64,000 nucleotides of DNA from Klebsiella ornithinolytica NBRC 105727 = ATCC 31898 (GCF_001598295.1 NZ_BCYR01000001.1:744001-808000); one strand, 5' to 3'; positions 23,274 to 35,111 are shown, counted from the first letter of the stretch. Program-made: numbers and translations. Notes: generated from the sequence alone by a model not told the origin.

Positions 23274-25553
23274 TTACAGCGGCTGAGTCTGAGCCTCGAC
23301 CACCGCCAGCGCGACCATATTGACGATGCGACGCACGGAAGCGATAGGCGTCAGAATATGCACCGGCTTCGCCACTCCCATCAGCACCGGTCCGACGGTC
23401 ACCCCTTCCGAACTGGAGACGCGCAGCAGGTTATAGCTAATGCGCGCGGCTTCCATATTCGGCATCACCAGAATGTTAGCCGAACCTTTCAGCGGACTGT
23501 CCGGCATCCGCTCATGGCGAATACTTTCCACCAGCGCAGCATCGCCGTGCATTTCACCATCGATCATCAGATCCGGCGCCAGCGCTTTCACCCGCTCCAG
23601 CGCTTCGCGCATTTTGCTTGCAGACGGGCAGTCAGAGGAACCGAAGTTGGAGTGCGACAGCAGCGCCACGCGCGGCTCAATACCAAAACGACGGACGCTT
23701 TCCGCCGCCATCAGCGTAATTTCCGCCAGCTGCTCCGGCGTAGGATCGTTATTGACGTAGGTGTCGGCGATAAAGGTGTTTCCGCTTGGCAGCAGCAGCG
23801 CATTCATGGCCCCCGCGGTGCTGACGCCGTCACGGTAGCCAAACAGCGGCTGAACGACCCCATAATGCTCATGGTAGTCGCCGATGGTGCCGCAGATCAT
23901 GGCATCCGCCTCGCCACGGTGCACCATGATTGCGCCAATGACCGTCGTATTGGCAATCACCGCCCGCTGGGCCTGCTCCTGAGTCACGCCGCGGCGTTTC
24001 ATGATCTGGTAATACTCGCCCCAGTACTCTTTAAAGCGCGGATCGGATTCGTTATTGACGATCTCAAAATCCACGCCGGCTTTGATCTGCAGCCCCAGCT
24101 TCTGGATGCGCATTTCAATCACGCTCGGACGACCGATCAAAATCGGTTTTGCCAGCCCCAGCGATACCAGCTCCTGTGTGGCGTGCAGGACGCGCGTCTC
24201 TTCGCCTTCCGCCAGCACAACGCGCTTAGGCTCTTTGCGCGCCTGGGAGAAAATTGGCTTCATGAACAGGTTGGTTTTGTAGACAAACTCGCTGAGCTTC
24301 TCAATATAGGCGTCGAAGTCGGCAATCGGACGCGTGGCGACGCCGGAGTCCATCGCCGCTTTGGCGACCGCCGGCGCGATCTTGACGATCAGGCGCGGAT
24401 CGAACGGTTTTGGAATGATATATTCCGGACCAAAGCTCAGATCCTGATCGCCGTAGGCAGAGGCGACCACTTCGCTCTGCTCGGCATGCGCCAGTTCAGC
24501 TATCGCGTGGACCGCAGCCAGCTTCATCTCTTCGTTAATCGCCGTAGCGCCAACGTCCAGCGCCCCGCGGAAAATGAACGGGAAGCACAGCACGTTGTTG
24601 ACCTGGTTCGGGTAGTCAGAGCGCCCGGTGCAGATGATGGCATCTTCGCGGACCTGCTTCGCCAGCGGCGGCAGAATCTCCGGTTCCGGGTTAGCCAGGG
24701 CGAGGATCAGCGGCGCGCGGGCCATTTTTTTCACCATCTCCGGCGTCAGCACTTTCGGGCCTGAACAGCCGAGGAAAATATCCGCCCCGTCAATCACATC
24801 GTCCAGAGTGCGTTTGCCGTCATCTTCTACCGCGTAGGCCGCCTTGGTCTCTGCCATATGGGGCTCACGGTCTTTATAGATAACGCCTTTGGAGTCGCAG
24901 ACCACGATATTGTGTTTCTGCATCCCCAGCGCCACCAGCAAATTCATGCAGGCAATCGCCGCCGCGCCCGCGCCGGATACCACCATCCGAACGTCGGAAA
25001 GATTCTTCTCAACCACCCGCAGGCCGTTAATAATCGCCGCGGTGCTGATAATGGCCGTGCCGTGCTGATCGTCATGGAACACAGGAATGTTCATGCGCTC
25101 GCGCAGCTTTTGCTCGATGTAGAAACACTCTGGCGCTTTGATGTCTTCGAGGTTGATGCCGCCGAAGGTGGGCTCCAGCGCCGCCACGACATCGATAAAT
25201 TTATCCGGATTCAGCTCATCGACTTCGATATCGAACACATCAATCCCGGCGAATTTTTTAAACAAAACGCCCTTGCCTTCCATCACCGGCTTACCGGCTA
25301 GCGCACCAATATTCCCCAGTCCCAGCACCGCGGTGCCGTTGGAGACAACGGCCACCAGGTTGCCACGGGCGGTATATTTGTAGGCGGCCAGCGGATCTTT
25401 CTCGATTTCCAGACAAGGTGCCGCCACGCCTGGCGAGTAGGCCAGCGCCAGATCGCGCTGGGTGGCCAGAGGCTTGGTAGGGACAACCTGAATTTTCCCG
25501 GGAACGGGAAACTCATGGAAATCGAGGGCGCTTTGTTTCAACTGCTCATCCAT
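23274..25553 (-). CDS. maeB: NADP-dependent malic enzyme MaeB with phosphotransacetylase-like C-terminal domain
   Basis: MaeB decarboxylates malate to pyruvate and makes NADPH. The 759-residue protein has an N-terminal malic enzyme part (about 1-425, with the NADP-binding region [18 protein letters not shown]) and a C-terminal phosphate acetyltransferase-like domain (about 430-759), which in E. coli serves regulation rather than catalysis. It is convergent with hemF and divergent from tktB. Confidence 0.98.
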   Translation of the reverse strand: MDEQLKQSALDFHEFPVPGKIQVVPTKPLATQRDLALAYSPGVAAPCLEIEKDPLAAYKYTARGNLVAVVSNGTAVLGLGNIGALAGKPVMEGKGVLFKKFAGIDVFDIEVDELNPDKFIDVVAALEPTFGGINLEDIKAPECFYIEQKLRERMNIPVFHDDQHGTAIISTAAIINGLRVVEKNLSDVRMVVSGAGAAAIACMNLLVALGMQKHNIVVCDSKGVIYKDREPHMAETKAAYAVEDDGKRTLDDVIDGADIFLGCSGPKVLTPEMVKKMARAPLILALANPEPEILPPLAKQVREDAIICTGRSDYPNQVNNVLCFPFIFRGALDVGATAINEEMKLAAVHAIAELAHAEQSEVVASAYGDQDLSFGPEYIIPKPFDPRLIVKIAPAVAKAAMDSGVATRPIADFDAYIEKLSEFVYKTNLFMKPIFSQARKEPKRVVLAEGEETRVLHATQELVSLGLAKPILIGRPSVIEMRIQKLGLQIKAGVDFEIVNNESDPRFKEYWGEYYQIMKRRGVTQEQAQRAVIANTTVIGAIMVHRGEADAMICGTIGDYHEHYGVVQPLFGYRDGVSTAGAMNALLLPSGNTFIADTYVNNDPTPEQLAEITLMAAESVRRFGIEPRVALLSHSNFGSSDCPSASKMREALERVKALAPDLMIDGEMHGDAALVESIRHERMPDSPLKGSANILVMPNMEAARISYNLLRVSSSEGVTVGPVLMGVAKPVHILTPIASVRRIVNMVALAVVEAQTQPL

Positions 25554-25756
25554 TTTATTGTTCCTTTCACGTATCGGTCGTAGGGGGTGTGCGTAATGAC
25601 TATCCTGGTGCCCACCCTAAGGTGGCGCATAGTATCTCGCCTGACGGCTTTTCAAACTTTGAACGCCGCCAAACTCTCGCCATCGCAATGGTATATTTGT
25701 TATCGATTTATAACATTTATGTAACCTGATTTCGAAAGCAATGATAGTCCCGTCTG

Positions 25757-25763
25757 CTATGCT
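25757..25763 (+). promoter_or_regulatory. Candidate sigma-S-type -10 element upstream of tktB
   Basis: The heptamer CTATGCT, in the context GTCTGCTATGCTTTTTAG, resembles the sigma-S -10 consensus (CTATACT). E. coli talA-tktB is RpoS-dependent, which makes this a reasonable candidate. No further elements are clear in the 288-base gap. Confidence 0.35.
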
Positions 25764-25841
25764 TTTTAGTTATCCACCCGATAAACACCTCGACAAACAA
25801 TCAACAAAAACTCATGCAACATCTTGTTTCAGGAGTCCATT

Positions 25842-27836
25842 ATGTCCCGAAGAGAACTTGCCAACGCCATTCGCGCCCTGAGCATGGACGCCGTACAGAA
25901 AGCCAACTCCGGCCACCCCGGCGCCCCGATGGGGATGGCGGATATCGCCGAAGTCCTGTGGAATGATTTCCTTAAACACAATCCGGAGAATCCGCACTGG
26001 TATGATCGTGACCGCTTTGTGCTCTCTAACGGTCATGCGTCGATGCTGTTGTATAGCCTGCTGCATCTGACCGGCTACGATCTGCCGCTGTCCGAATTGA
26101 AAAACTTTCGCCAGCTCCATTCGAAAACGCCCGGCCACCCGGAACACGGCTATACTCCCGGCGTCGAGACAACCACCGGCCCGCTTGGCCAGGGGCTGGC
26201 CAACGCCGTCGGCATGGCGATTGCCGAGCGCACGCTGGCGGCGCAGTTTAACCGTCCCGGCCACGACATTGTCGATCACTATACCTGGGTGTTTATGGGC
26301 GATGGCTGTCTGATGGAGGGGATCTCCCACGAAGCCAGTTCGCTGGCGGGGACGCTGGGTCTCGGTAAGCTCATCGGCTTCTATGACCATAACGGCATCT
26401 CAATCGATGGTAAAACCGACGGCTGGTTCACCGACGATACCGCCGCGCGCTTTCGGGCCTATCACTGGCACGTGATTGGCGATATTGACGGCCACGACCC
26501 GCAGGCAGTGAAACAGGCGATTCTCGAGGCGCAAAGCGTCACGGATAAACCTTCGCTGATCATCTGCCGAACCGTGATCGGCTATGGCTCACCGAATAAA
26601 GCCGGTTCGGAAGAGTCCCACGGCGCAGCGCTGGGGGAAAAAGAGGTGGCGTTAACCCGCGAGAAGCTGGGCTGGAAATATCCACCGTTTGAGATCCCCA
26701 AAGAGATTTATCAGCAATGGGACGCCCGGCCGCGCGGCGAGCAGGCAGAACAGACGTGGAATCAGCGGTTCGCCGCTTATCAGCAGCAGTATCCTGAACT
26801 GGCGGCGGAGCTAAAACGCAGAATGGACGGCGCGCTGCCGGCGAACTGGAGCGATGCGGCGCACGATTATATCGCGCAACTGCAGGCCGAGCCGGCGAAA
26901 ATTGCCAGCCGTAAAGCGTCGCAAAATGCCCTGAACGCCTATGGCCCGCTCCTGCCGGAACTGCTGGGCGGATCGGCCGATCTGGCGCCGAGCAACCTCA
27001 CCATCTGGTCCGGATCAACATCCATCAAAGAGGATATGGCGGGTAACTATATTCATTATGGCGTACGCGAGTTCGGCATGACGGCGATCGGCAACGGCAT
27101 TGCTCTCCACGGCGGCTTTATCCCCTATACCTCCACCTTCCTGATGTTTGTCGAATATGCGCGTAACGCAGCGCGAATGGCGGCGTTGATGAAAGCCAGA
27201 CAGATAATGGTCTATACCCATGACTCGATTGGGTTAGGGGAAGATGGCCCCACTCATCAGGCGGTCGAACAGCTGGCCAGTCTGCGACTGACGCCGAACT
27301 TCAGCACCTGGCGCCCCTGCGATCAGGTCGAAACGGCGGTCGCGTGGCAGGCGGCGATTGAACGACAAACCGGCCCCACCGCGCTGATACTGTCGCGGCA
27401 AAATCTGGCGCAAATGGCTCGGACGCCGCAACAGGTACAGGATATTGCCCGCGGCGGCTATGTGCTGAAAGATGCGGGGGGCAAACCAGATTTAATCCTG
27501 ATAGCCACCGGCTCCGAAGTGGAGATAACCGTGCTGGCGGCGGAAAAGCTGCTCGCCAAAGGTGTTAACGTGCGGGTAGTCTCCCTGCCTTCAACCGATG
27601 TTTTCGATGCGCAAGATGCGGCATATCGGGAATCGGTTCTTCCGGCTAACGTCAGCGCCAGAATTGCCGTTGAGGCCGGTATCGCCGACTACTGGTATAA
27701 ATATGTCGGGCTGAAAGGCGCCATCGTGGGAATGAGAAGCTACGGTGAATCGGCGCCGGCGGATAAGCTCTTCCCGTTCTTTGGCTTCACCGTCGAGCAT
27801 ATCGTCAGTCTCGCGGATGAAATATGTAACGGGTAA
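25842..27836 (+). CDS. tktB: Transketolase B
   Basis: Transketolase moves two-carbon units in the non-oxidative pentose phosphate pathway. The ATG at 25842 lies six bases after AGGAG and gives 664 residues starting [20 protein letters not shown]. The thiamine-diphosphate motif begins at [12 protein letters not shown] (about 154), and [10 protein letters not shown] and the pyrimidine domain [13 protein letters not shown] (about 405-417) are intact. It resembles TktB more than TktA. The C-terminus ([14 protein letters not shown]) differs from the E. coli tail and overlaps convergent ypfG by 32 bases. The talA gene that precedes tktB in E. coli is absent. Confidence 0.95.
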   Translation: MSRRELANAIRALSMDAVQKANSGHPGAPMGMADIAEVLWNDFLKHNPENPHWYDRDRFVLSNGHASMLLYSLLHLTGYDLPLSELKNFRQLHSKTPGHPEHGYTPGVETTTGPLGQGLANAVGMAIAERTLAAQFNRPGHDIVDHYTWVFMGDGCLMEGISHEASSLAGTLGLGKLIGFYDHNGISIDGKTDGWFTDDTAARFRAYHWHVIGDIDGHDPQAVKQAILEAQSVTDKPSLIICRTVIGYGSPNKAGSEESHGAALGEKEVALTREKLGWKYPPFEIPKEIYQQWDARPRGEQAEQTWNQRFAAYQQQYPELAAELKRRMDGALPANWSDAAHDYIAQLQAEPAKIASRKASQNALNAYGPLLPELLGGSADLAPSNLTIWSGSTSIKEDMAGNYIHYGVREFGMTAIGNGIALHGGFIPYTSTFLMFVEYARNAARMAALMKARQIMVYTHDSIGLGEDGPTHQAVEQLASLRLTPNFSTWRPCDQVETAVAWQAAIERQTGPTALILSRQNLAQMARTPQQVQDIARGGYVLKDAGGKPDLILIATGSEVEITVLAAEKLLAKGVNVRVVSLPSTDVFDAQDAAYRESVLPANVSARIAVEAGIADYWYKYVGLKGAIVGMRSYGESAPADKLFPFFGFTVEHIVSLADEICNG

Positions 27837-28872
27837 CCCATAGCGTGGGCCAGGCATCTGGCCCCTGCCAGTTATCACACTGCGGCTGCTGCGCATAGCG
27901 AACCAGGCTAAACCGCTGGCCATCATAGCGCCAGCGGGTCTGAACCCCGCAATCGCCGGGGCCGCGCCCTTTATCCAGAGTCACCAGCTCGTGACGTCGC
28001 TCATCAATACTGGCATTAATCAGCTCAATATCACGCGCCGCATTGCCCGGCGGCTGGAAGGGCAGCGTCAGACGAACCTGGCGGGCCACATACGGCTGCT
28101 GGCGCGACACCAGCCAGGCCAGCCAGATAGTGTTGTACGCCCCGGCTTCGCAGCTGACCATCAGTAACACCTTCTCATCCGTCAACGCGGTAACCCGAAT
28201 CTCGCGGCGGAAAGGGTCCAGCGAACAGGCGCTATTGTTCATCCGCTCGTTGCCGTAATCCATCAGGTCATTGAGCTCCTCCCGACTGAGCGGTGATTGC
28301 GAGAGATCGACTTTGCCAACCGCCCGCAGCGCAGGTGCCGGCGGTACGCTAAGCGGCGGCTCTTCGCCCTTCCCTACCCACGCGGTTTCACTGCCGACAC
28401 GCTTTTGATGGCTATCGATAAACAGCAACGCGGCTTTCAGTCCTTGCAGAGAAATGCTTTGCAGCCCGTTAACCAGGGTGATCGCCTGCCCCTCCTGCAC
28501 CTGCTGGAGAAAAGCATCGATCGTCACGCTATCCCCGGTTTTGAGCAGCTTATCCGCAACCTGCCAGTGTTTATCGGTCAACGCCAGCGGTTTACCATCA
28601 AGCAAAAGGCGAGGAGCGATTGGCGCCAGGGCGGCAACCGGGTTACCGATACCGCCCAGCTCAATGCGCAGGCTGGCATCCGTGACGGCGCCGGCGCTAC
28701 GGCTGAGAGTCATAACCAGTCCGTGATGCAGACCAACGTTGCGAGCGACGCAGAAATTCTGATTATTGCAGGTGACCAGCCAGTCGTCGAAGAGCTGTTG
28801 TACCGGCGCCGCCCACGCCCATGACGTCGGTATCAAACCGAAAAACAGAAAAAAAAGAACCCGATAAAGCAT
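27805..28872 (-). CDS. ypfG: DUF1176 protein YpfG, probably periplasmic
   Basis: With the ATG at 28872 the product has 355 residues and starts with a likely Sec signal ([20 protein letters not shown], cut near AWA|AP). A GTG three codons earlier is an alternative. The rest is a DUF1176 domain of unknown function with several cysteines (CNNQNFC near residue 35; ACSLDP and SCEAG further on) that may form periplasmic disulfides. It is convergent with tktB, with overlapping 3' ends, and upstream lies nudK on the same strand. Confidence 0.85.
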   Translation of the reverse strand: MLYRVLFFLFFGLIPTSWAWAAPVQQLFDDWLVTCNNQNFCVARNVGLHHGLVMTLSRSAGAVTDASLRIELGGIGNPVAALAPIAPRLLLDGKPLALTDKHWQVADKLLKTGDSVTIDAFLQQVQEGQAITLVNGLQSISLQGLKAALLFIDSHQKRVGSETAWVGKGEEPPLSVPPAPALRAVGKVDLSQSPLSREELNDLMDYGNERMNNSACSLDPFRREIRVTALTDEKVLLMVSCEAGAYNTIWLAWLVSRQQPYVARQVRLTLPFQPPGNAARDIELINASIDERRHELVTLDKGRGPGDCGVQTRWRYDGQRFSLVRYAQQPQCDNWQGPDAWPTLWVTRYIFHPRD

Positions 28873-28938
28873 GCGCGGCACAACCCCAGAGAAGAACGCT
28901 CAAAACAGCAGCCATCTTCACCAGCGGCGACATGTTAC

Positions 28939-29535
28939 TCAATCAGATTTATCAGATAACCCCGCCATCAGTCCCGATGTTTGCAAATATTGCAGCAGGA
29001 TCACCGCCTTCCCATCGCGTATCTCGCCGCTGGCAACCATCTGCAATGCCTGGCTGAAAGGCAGCTCCAGCACATCGATATCTTCATCTTCAACGCCGCC
29101 GCCGCGCGTTTTGCGCTGCGCGTCGCTGTACTCGGCGATAAAGAAGTGGACAATTTCGGTCACCCCGCCGGGAGACATATACAGCTCGAACAGCTTATGC
29201 GCATCGCCCACTTCGTACCCGGTCTCTTCGATGGCCTCTTTGCGGATGCAGGCTTCAGGCTCGTCGTTATCCAACAGCCCGGCGCAGGTTTCGATCAGCA
29301 TCCCGTCCTCGTTACCGTTAACCCAGGTGGCAACACGAAACTGGCGGACCAATACGACGGTTTGCTTACGGCGGTTATACAACAGCACCGTGGCGCCGTT
29401 GCCGCGATCGTAAACCTCGCGCTTATGACGGACCACGCTGCCGTCGCTACGCGTCAGCTCGTAGGTCATATTGCGCAAAATAAAGTAGTTTTCAGAGAGG
29501 AGTTTATCTTTGATAACGTTGATGTTGAGTGACAT
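28939..29535 (-). CDS. nudK: GDP-mannose pyrophosphatase NudK (Nudix hydrolase)
   Basis: NudK hydrolyses GDP-mannose to GMP and mannose 1-phosphate. The 198-residue protein has the Nudix box in [20 protein letters not shown] (about 88-107), continuing into GYEVG, with the catalytic glutamates REAxEE-like present (RKEAIEETG). The C-terminal part [20 protein letters not shown] matches the E. coli protein. It lies 57 bases downstream of aegA, separated by a long hairpin. Confidence 0.93.
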   Translation of the reverse strand: MSLNINVIKDKLLSENYFILRNMTYELTRSDGSVVRHKREVYDRGNGATVLLYNRRKQTVVLVRQFRVATWVNGNEDGMLIETCAGLLDNDEPEACIRKEAIEETGYEVGDAHKLFELYMSPGGVTEIVHFFIAEYSDAQRKTRGGGVEDEDIDVLELPFSQALQMVASGEIRDGKAVILLQYLQTSGLMAGLSDKSD

Positions 29536-29537
29536 AC

Positions 29538-29582
29538 GGCCCCGCAGCGTGGAATGACGCTGTCATACTACGCTGCGAGGCC
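29538..29582 (-). terminator. Long hairpin between aegA and nudK
   Basis: A 13-base outer stem (GGCCCCGCAGCGT / ACGCTGCGAGGCC, one mismatch) encloses an inner stem ATGAC/GTCAT, making an almost continuous stem-loop. There is no T-run. It probably ends or attenuates the aegA transcript. Confidence 0.5.
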
Positions 29583-29592
29583 GGGTTTGTCG

Positions 29593-31575
29593 TTAGTGAA
29601 GCAGGGCCGATTTTACGCCGAGATAATCCATGATCCCCTGCGCCGCATGGCGACCTTCGGCCATCGCCGTCACCACCAGATCGGCGCCGCGGACGGCATC
29701 TCCGCCGGCAAAAATTTTGTCGTGCGTGGTCTGATAGCGGTAGCGGCTCTCGACACTGGCCTTAATCCGCCCCCGGTTATCAAGCTCTACGCCGACGGAC
29801 TCCAGCCACGGCATCCCGTGGGGATGGAAACCAAAGGCCATAATCACCGCATCGGCCGGCATCACGAACTCGCTGCCCGGCAGCGGCGACGGGCTGCGGC
29901 GCCCCTGCTCATCCGGTTCACCCAGCTGTGTGCGCAGAAAACGTACGCCGTTAACCCGACCGTCGCTATCCAGCTCCAGCGTCACCGGCTGAACGTTGAA
30001 TTCGAACTCCGCCCCTTCTTCACGCGCGTGTTTCACCTCTTTTTTCGACCCCGGCATATTGGCCTCATCGCGACGATAGGCGCAGGTGACCTTTTTCGCC
30101 CCGTGACGCAGCGCGGTGCGCACGCAGTCCATCGCCGTGTCGCCGCCCCCCAGCACCACGACATTCAGCCCGCGGGTATTGACGTAAGGCTCTTCGGGTT
30201 TCTCGCTCAGCCCCATGACTTGTTTCGTATTGGCAATCAGGAACGGCAGCGCATCATAGACCCCCGGGGCCTCTTCGTTTGGCAGTCCCGCTTTCATGGA
30301 ACGGTAGGTTCCGGCGCCAATAAATACCGCATCGTATTCTGCCAGCAAGGTGGTTAACGCCACGTCCTTGCCCACTTCACACTCCAGTTCAAAGCGGATA
30401 CCCATCTCAGTAAAAATCTCCCGTCGCCGGGCCAGCAGTGACTTTTCCAGCTTGAAGGCCGGAATGCCAAAAGTCAGCAAACCGCCGATTTCCGGATGAC
30501 GGTCAAAGACCACCGGCTGCACGCCGTTTCGGATCAGCAGGTCAGCGCAGGCCAGTCCCGCCGGCCCGGCACCGATAATGGCCACCTTTTTCCCGCTATC
30601 GATAACCCGGGAGAGGTCCGGTCGCCAGCCCTGTGCCAGCGCCTGGTCGGAGATATAGCGCTCGATGTTGCCAATCGTCACCGCGCCCTGTTCATCGCGC
30701 AGCGTACAGGCCCCTTCACACAGGCGATCCTGCGGGCAAACCCGGCCAGTTATCTCCGGCAGGCAGTTAGTTTGATGGGACAGCGCCACGGCGGCGTCGA
30801 TATCCCCCGCTTGTACCCGCTCAATCCACTGGGGAATATGGTTATGCAGCGGGCAGGTCCATTCACAGATACTGTGTTCGCCGCACTGCAGGCAGCGCTC
30901 CGAGGCCTGCTGCGCCTGCCCGGCGTTAAAGGGCAGAACGATCTCGGCAAAATCCCTCTTGCGGATCGCCGCGGCCCGTTTATCGGCCTCGCTGCGCGGC
31001 GGCGTTGCCGCCATCTGGCGGGCTTTTGCGTCAGCTGCCGGTAATGCCATGTCGCCGGGATGCGCATGCCACGGCCGCGCATCCATCCGCGCCGTACGCA
31101 GGCGTCGCTGTCTGGCCATCGCGGACAGGGTCGCTTCCGTCGCCAGCTGCAGCGCCTGCGCCGGGCAGTTTTGCACGCAGGAGGGCCCGCCTTCACGGCC
31201 GCTGCACAGATCGCATTTATGCGCGGTGGCTTTCACTTTCCCCGCCGCCGCCGGTAACAGCACGATCTCCATGACGCCAAACGGACAGGCCACCATGCAG
31301 GATTTACAGCCGATGCACTTTTCCTCGTCAACCTGCACGCTATCATTTACCTGGCGAATGGCATCATTCGGGCAGCTGCGGGCACAGGGGGCGCTTTCAC
31401 AATGCCGACATGTTATTGCGTTACGTTTTTGCTCGTGCTTCATCACGGTAATGCGCGGTAAGAAGCGCTGCGGGGTCAGGACGTGCTGTTCGTCGTTGTG
31501 TGCCATCACGCAGGCCACTTCGCAGGCTTTGCAGCCGATGCATTTGCGACTATCGCTGATAATAAAGTGGTTCAT
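29593..31575 (-). CDS. aegA: AegA, ferredoxin-domain protein fused to glutamate synthase small-subunit-like oxidoreductase
   Basis: The 660-residue protein joins an N-terminal polyferredoxin part (about 1-180, with C-x2-C-x2-C-x3-C clusters such as CIGCKACEVAC and CIGCKSCMVACP) to a GltD-like part (about 190-660) with its own Fe-S cysteines, an FAD-binding motif VAIIGAGPAGLACADLL (about 330) and an NAD(P)-binding motif VVVLGGGDTAMDC (about 470). In E. coli AegA is linked to anaerobic urate use. In E. coli narQ lies between aegA and acrD; here acrD follows directly. Confidence 0.93.
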   Translation of the reverse strand: MNHFIISDSRKCIGCKACEVACVMAHNDEQHVLTPQRFLPRITVMKHEQKRNAITCRHCESAPCARSCPNDAIRQVNDSVQVDEEKCIGCKSCMVACPFGVMEIVLLPAAAGKVKATAHKCDLCSGREGGPSCVQNCPAQALQLATEATLSAMARQRRLRTARMDARPWHAHPGDMALPAADAKARQMAATPPRSEADKRAAAIRKRDFAEIVLPFNAGQAQQASERCLQCGEHSICEWTCPLHNHIPQWIERVQAGDIDAAVALSHQTNCLPEITGRVCPQDRLCEGACTLRDEQGAVTIGNIERYISDQALAQGWRPDLSRVIDSGKKVAIIGAGPAGLACADLLIRNGVQPVVFDRHPEIGGLLTFGIPAFKLEKSLLARRREIFTEMGIRFELECEVGKDVALTTLLAEYDAVFIGAGTYRSMKAGLPNEEAPGVYDALPFLIANTKQVMGLSEKPEEPYVNTRGLNVVVLGGGDTAMDCVRTALRHGAKKVTCAYRRDEANMPGSKKEVKHAREEGAEFEFNVQPVTLELDSDGRVNGVRFLRTQLGEPDEQGRRSPSPLPGSEFVMPADAVIMAFGFHPHGMPWLESVGVELDNRGRIKASVESRYRYQTTHDKIFAGGDAVRGADLVVTAMAEGRHAAQGIMDYLGVKSALLH

Positions 31576-31953
31576 GGTATCCTTCGGTCTTCGCTAAATA
31601 ACCCCTCGATTCGCATGACTATTTATTACCCGACAAAACGGGGCAGGAACAATGTTCATTTGCCCGGAAGCGTATTTTTCTGGAGATAACCCGTTTTGGA
31701 TCAAATTCTTTGACTTAAATGAAATTGCGTTTTATTTAACGTAGCAAGCAGAAGGCAGTTTAACGATGACAAACGGACGCCGGGGTAAGCGGCGGTTTGC
31801 GCAGAGAGTCGGAGAGTTCTTTACGGTGTCCGCTAAAGCCACACGATAAATTACACTATCTCCTTAATTTCTCCACGTTTGCCCGTGGAGTTGCCTATAA
31901 AGTGTCACGGACTGTGCGGTAACAAAAATGTACACAATGAGGTCTCAATTCTG
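31576..31953. other. Divergent intergenic region between aegA and acrD
   Basis: This 378-base gap holds both promoters. Nearer acrD are a putative BaeR box (31866-31883) and a TATAAA (31896-31901). Nearer aegA I see AT-rich DNA but no FNR or Nar site I can support. The narQ gene present here in E. coli is absent and I see no remnant of it. Confidence 0.6.
31866..31883 (+). promoter_or_regulatory. Putative BaeR box upstream of acrD
   Basis: AATTTCTCCACGTTTGCC agrees with the BaeR consensus (TTTTTCTCCATDATTGGC) at most core positions, including the TTTCTCCA block. BaeSR activates acrD in E. coli and Salmonella. A TATAAA lies 13 bases downstream. Confidence 0.5.
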
Positions 31954-34900
31954 ATGGCGAATTTTTTTATCGATCGCCCCATTTTCGCGTGGGTTCTGGC
32001 GATCCTGCTATGCCTGACCGGAACGCTCGCAATCTTGTCACTTCCCGTCGAGCAGTATCCCGATCTTGCGCCGCCTAACGTGCGCATTACCGCCAATTAT
32101 CCAGGTGCCTCCGCACAAACGCTGGAAAATACCGTCACCCAGGTTATCGAGCAGAATATGACCGGCCTCGATAACCTGATGTATATGTCTTCCCAGAGCA
32201 GCTCTTCGGGTCAGGCGACGATTACGCTGACCTTTACCGCCGGAACCAATCCCAACGAAGCCATGCAGCAGGTACAAAACCAGCTGCAATCGGCAATGAA
32301 AAAACTGCCTCAGGATGTGCAAAATCAGGGGGTGACGGTACGTAAAACCGGCGATACCAACATTCTGACTATCGCGTTCGTCTCGACTGACGGCAGTATG
32401 GATAAGCAGGATATTGCCGACTACGTGGCCAGTAACATTCAGGAACCGCTCAGCCGCGTGAACGGAGTTGGCGACATTACGGCCTACGGCTCGCAATACT
32501 CAATGCGCATCTGGCTTGATCCGGCCAAACTCACCAGCGTGCAGATGACGGCGAAAGATGTCACCGACGCCATCGAATCACAGAATGCGCAGATCGCGGT
32601 CGGCCAGCTTGGCGGTACACCGTCGGTCGATAATCAGTCGCTCAATGCCACCATTAACGCCCAGTCGCTGCTGCAAACGCCGCAGCAGTTCCGCGATATT
32701 ACGCTGCGCGTGAATCCGGACGGCTCACTGGTGACGCTCGGCGATGTGGCGAAAGTTGAACTGGGCGCGGAAAGCTACGATTACCTCAGCCGCTACAACC
32801 GCAACCCGGCCTCCGGCCTTGGCGTGCAGCTGGCCTCCGGGGCAAACGAAATGCAGACCGCGGAGCTGGTGCTCAATCGTCTGGATGAGCTGTCGCAGTA
32901 TTTCCCTCACGGCCTTGAATATAAAATTGCCTACGAAACCACCTCCTTCGTGAAGGCCTCTATCCATGACGTGGTGAAAACGTTGCTGGAAGCCATCGTG
33001 CTGGTGTTCCTGGTGATGTACCTGTTCCTGCAAAACATCCGCGCAACGCTCATCCCAACCATTGCCGTACCGGTGGTTCTGATGGGGACTTTCGCCATCC
33101 TGTTTGCCTGCGGCTACAGTATCAACACCCTGACGATGTTCGCGATGGTGCTGGCGATAGGTCTGCTGGTGGACGATGCTATCGTGGTCGTCGAAAACGT
33201 TGAGCGCATCATGAGCGAAGAGGGCCTTTCGCCGCGTGAAGCGACGCGAAAATCCATGGGCCAGATTCAGGGGGCGCTGGTCGGGATCGCGATGGTACTG
33301 TCGGCGGTCTTTATCCCGATGGCCTTCTTCGGCGGCACAACCGGCGCCATTTACCGCCAGTTTTCTATTACCATCGTCTCGGCGATGGTGCTGTCGGTAC
33401 TCGTGGCCATGATCCTCACGCCGGCCCTGTGCGCCACCTTGCTGAAACCCATGAAGAAAGGCGAAGAACACGGTAAAAAAGGCTTCTTCGGCTGGTTTAA
33501 CCGTATGTTCAACCGTAACGCCAGCCGCTACGAAACCGCCGTGGGCAAAATTCTTCACCGCTCGCTGCGCTGGATCGCGATCTACGCGCTGCTGTTGGGG
33601 GGGATGGTCTTTATGTTCTTACGCCTCCCGACGTCGTTCCTGCCCCAGGAAGACCGCGGCATGTTCCTGACCTCGGTGCAGCTGCCGAGCGGCGCAACGC
33701 AGCAGCAGACCTTAAAAGTCGTGCAAAAAGTTGAGGACTATTTCTTTAATCATGAACAGGCCAACGTTGCTTCGATTTTCGCTACCGTGGGCTCTGGCCC
33801 GGGAGGCAACGGTCAGAACGTCGCGCGTATGTTTATCCGCCTGAAGGACTGGGATGAACGCGATGCGAAAACCGGTACCTCGTTTGCGATCATTGAACGT
33901 GCGACAAAAGCCTTTAACAGCATTAACGAGGCGCGGGTGTTCGCCACTAACCCGCCGGCAATCAGCGGACTGGGCAGCTCCGCCGGTTTTGATATGGAGC
34001 TTGAAGACCACGCCGGCAACGGGCACGCGGCGCTCATGGCAGCCCGCGATACGCTGCTCGATCTGGCGGCGAAAGATGAGCGGTTGACCCGGGTTCGCCA
34101 TAACGGCCTTGACGATAGCCCACAGCTGCAGATTGATATCGATCAGCGGAAAGCCCAGGCGCTGGGCGTGGCTATTGACGATATCAACAACACGTTGCAA
34201 ACCGCCTGGGGCTCAAGCTACGTGAACGATTTTATGGATCGTGGCCGCGTGAAGAAAGTCTACGTCCAGTCCGCCGCCCCTTACCGCATGCTGCCTGACG
34301 ATATTAATCTGTGGTACGTGCGCAACAGCAGCGGCACGATGGTGCCCTTCTCGGCATTTGCTACCTCGCGCTGGCAAACCGGCTCCCCGCGCCTGGAGCG
34401 CTATAACGGCTACTCGGCGGTGGAAATCATCGGCGAAGCGGCTCCGGGCATCAGTACCGGTACCGCGATGGCTATCATGGAAGATCTGACCAGACAGCTA
34501 CCAAACGGCTTTGGGCTCGACTGGACGGCCATGTCCTATCAGGAACGGCTGTCCGGCGCGCAGGCACCGGCGCTGTACGCCATTTCGCTGCTGGTCGTGT
34601 TCTTGTGCCTGGCTGCGCTGTACGAGAGCTGGTCTATCCCCTTCTCGGTCATGCTGGTGGTGCCGCTGGGGGTTATCGGGGCGCTGCTGGCCACCTGGAT
34701 GCGCGGTCTTGAAAACGACGTGTACTTCCAGGTTGGCCTGCTGACGGTCATCGGCCTGTCGGCGAAAAACGCCATTCTGATCGTCGAGTTTGCTAATGAG
34801 CTAAACGAGAAAGGGGAAGATTTACTCGCCGCCACGCTGTCGGCCTGTCGCCAGCGTCTGCGGCCGATCCTGATGACCTCGCTGGCCTTTATTTTTGGGG

Positions 34901-35067
34901 TCCTGCCGATGGCGACCAGCACCGGCGCCGGTTCCGGTAGCCAGCATGCCGTGGGTACCGGGGTCATGGGCGGGATGATTTCCGCCACCGTCCTGGCTAT
35001 CTTCTTCGTTCCGCTATTCTTCGTACTGGTACGTCGACGCTTTCCGCAAAAAGAGCGCCCGCAATAA
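31954..35067 (+). CDS. acrD: RND efflux pump AcrD
   Basis: AcrD is the inner-membrane proton-driven pump that exports aminoglycosides and other polar compounds with AcrA and TolC. The ATG at 31954 gives 1037 residues, the E. coli AcrD length, beginning [20 protein letters not shown]; upstream ATGs add unconserved residues. Twelve transmembrane helices and two large periplasmic loops are evident. The proton-relay aspartates are in [18 protein letters not shown] (about 407-408) and the lysine in [16 protein letters not shown] (about 940). It is monocistronic, with a terminator after it. Confidence 0.97.
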   Translation: MANFFIDRPIFAWVLAILLCLTGTLAILSLPVEQYPDLAPPNVRITANYPGASAQTLENTVTQVIEQNMTGLDNLMYMSSQSSSSGQATITLTFTAGTNPNEAMQQVQNQLQSAMKKLPQDVQNQGVTVRKTGDTNILTIAFVSTDGSMDKQDIADYVASNIQEPLSRVNGVGDITAYGSQYSMRIWLDPAKLTSVQMTAKDVTDAIESQNAQIAVGQLGGTPSVDNQSLNATINAQSLLQTPQQFRDITLRVNPDGSLVTLGDVAKVELGAESYDYLSRYNRNPASGLGVQLASGANEMQTAELVLNRLDELSQYFPHGLEYKIAYETTSFVKASIHDVVKTLLEAIVLVFLVMYLFLQNIRATLIPTIAVPVVLMGTFAILFACGYSINTLTMFAMVLAIGLLVDDAIVVVENVERIMSEEGLSPREATRKSMGQIQGALVGIAMVLSAVFIPMAFFGGTTGAIYRQFSITIVSAMVLSVLVAMILTPALCATLLKPMKKGEEHGKKGFFGWFNRMFNRNASRYETAVGKILHRSLRWIAIYALLLGGMVFMFLRLPTSFLPQEDRGMFLTSVQLPSGATQQQTLKVVQKVEDYFFNHEQANVASIFATVGSGPGGNGQNVARMFIRLKDWDERDAKTGTSFAIIERATKAFNSINEARVFATNPPAISGLGSSAGFDMELEDHAGNGHAALMAARDTLLDLAAKDERLTRVRHNGLDDSPQLQIDIDQRKAQALGVAIDDINNTLQTAWGSSYVNDFMDRGRVKKVYVQSAAPYRMLPDDINLWYVRNSSGTMVPFSAFATSRWQTGSPRLERYNGYSAVEIIGEAAPGISTGTAMAIMEDLTRQLPNGFGLDWTAMSYQERLSGAQAPALYAISLLVVFLCLAALYESWSIPFSVMLVVPLGVIGALLATWMRGLENDVYFQVGLLTVIGLSAKNAILIVEFANELNEKGEDLLAATLSACRQRLRPILMTSLAFIFGVLPMATSTGAGSGSQHAVGTGVMGGMISATVLAIFFVPLFFVLVRRRFPQKERPQ

Positions 35068-35111
35068 CCCGGCAGGATCCTGAGGGTCCCGTTTCTTACC
35101 CGGGAAATAAC

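Noticed and set aside
23358-24764. 468-codon plus-strand open frame opposite maeB
   Set aside because: It lies wholly antisense to a well-conserved gene; its product has no recognisable domain and is rich in His, Arg and Gln, as expected from reading a GC-rich gene backwards.
31690-31730. FNR-like half-sites near aegA
   Set aside because: TTGA/TCAA words occur, but not with the right spacing or symmetry to support a site.
32725-33558. 277-codon minus-strand frame opposite acrD
   Set aside because: His/Gln-rich product without domains, antisense to AcrD.
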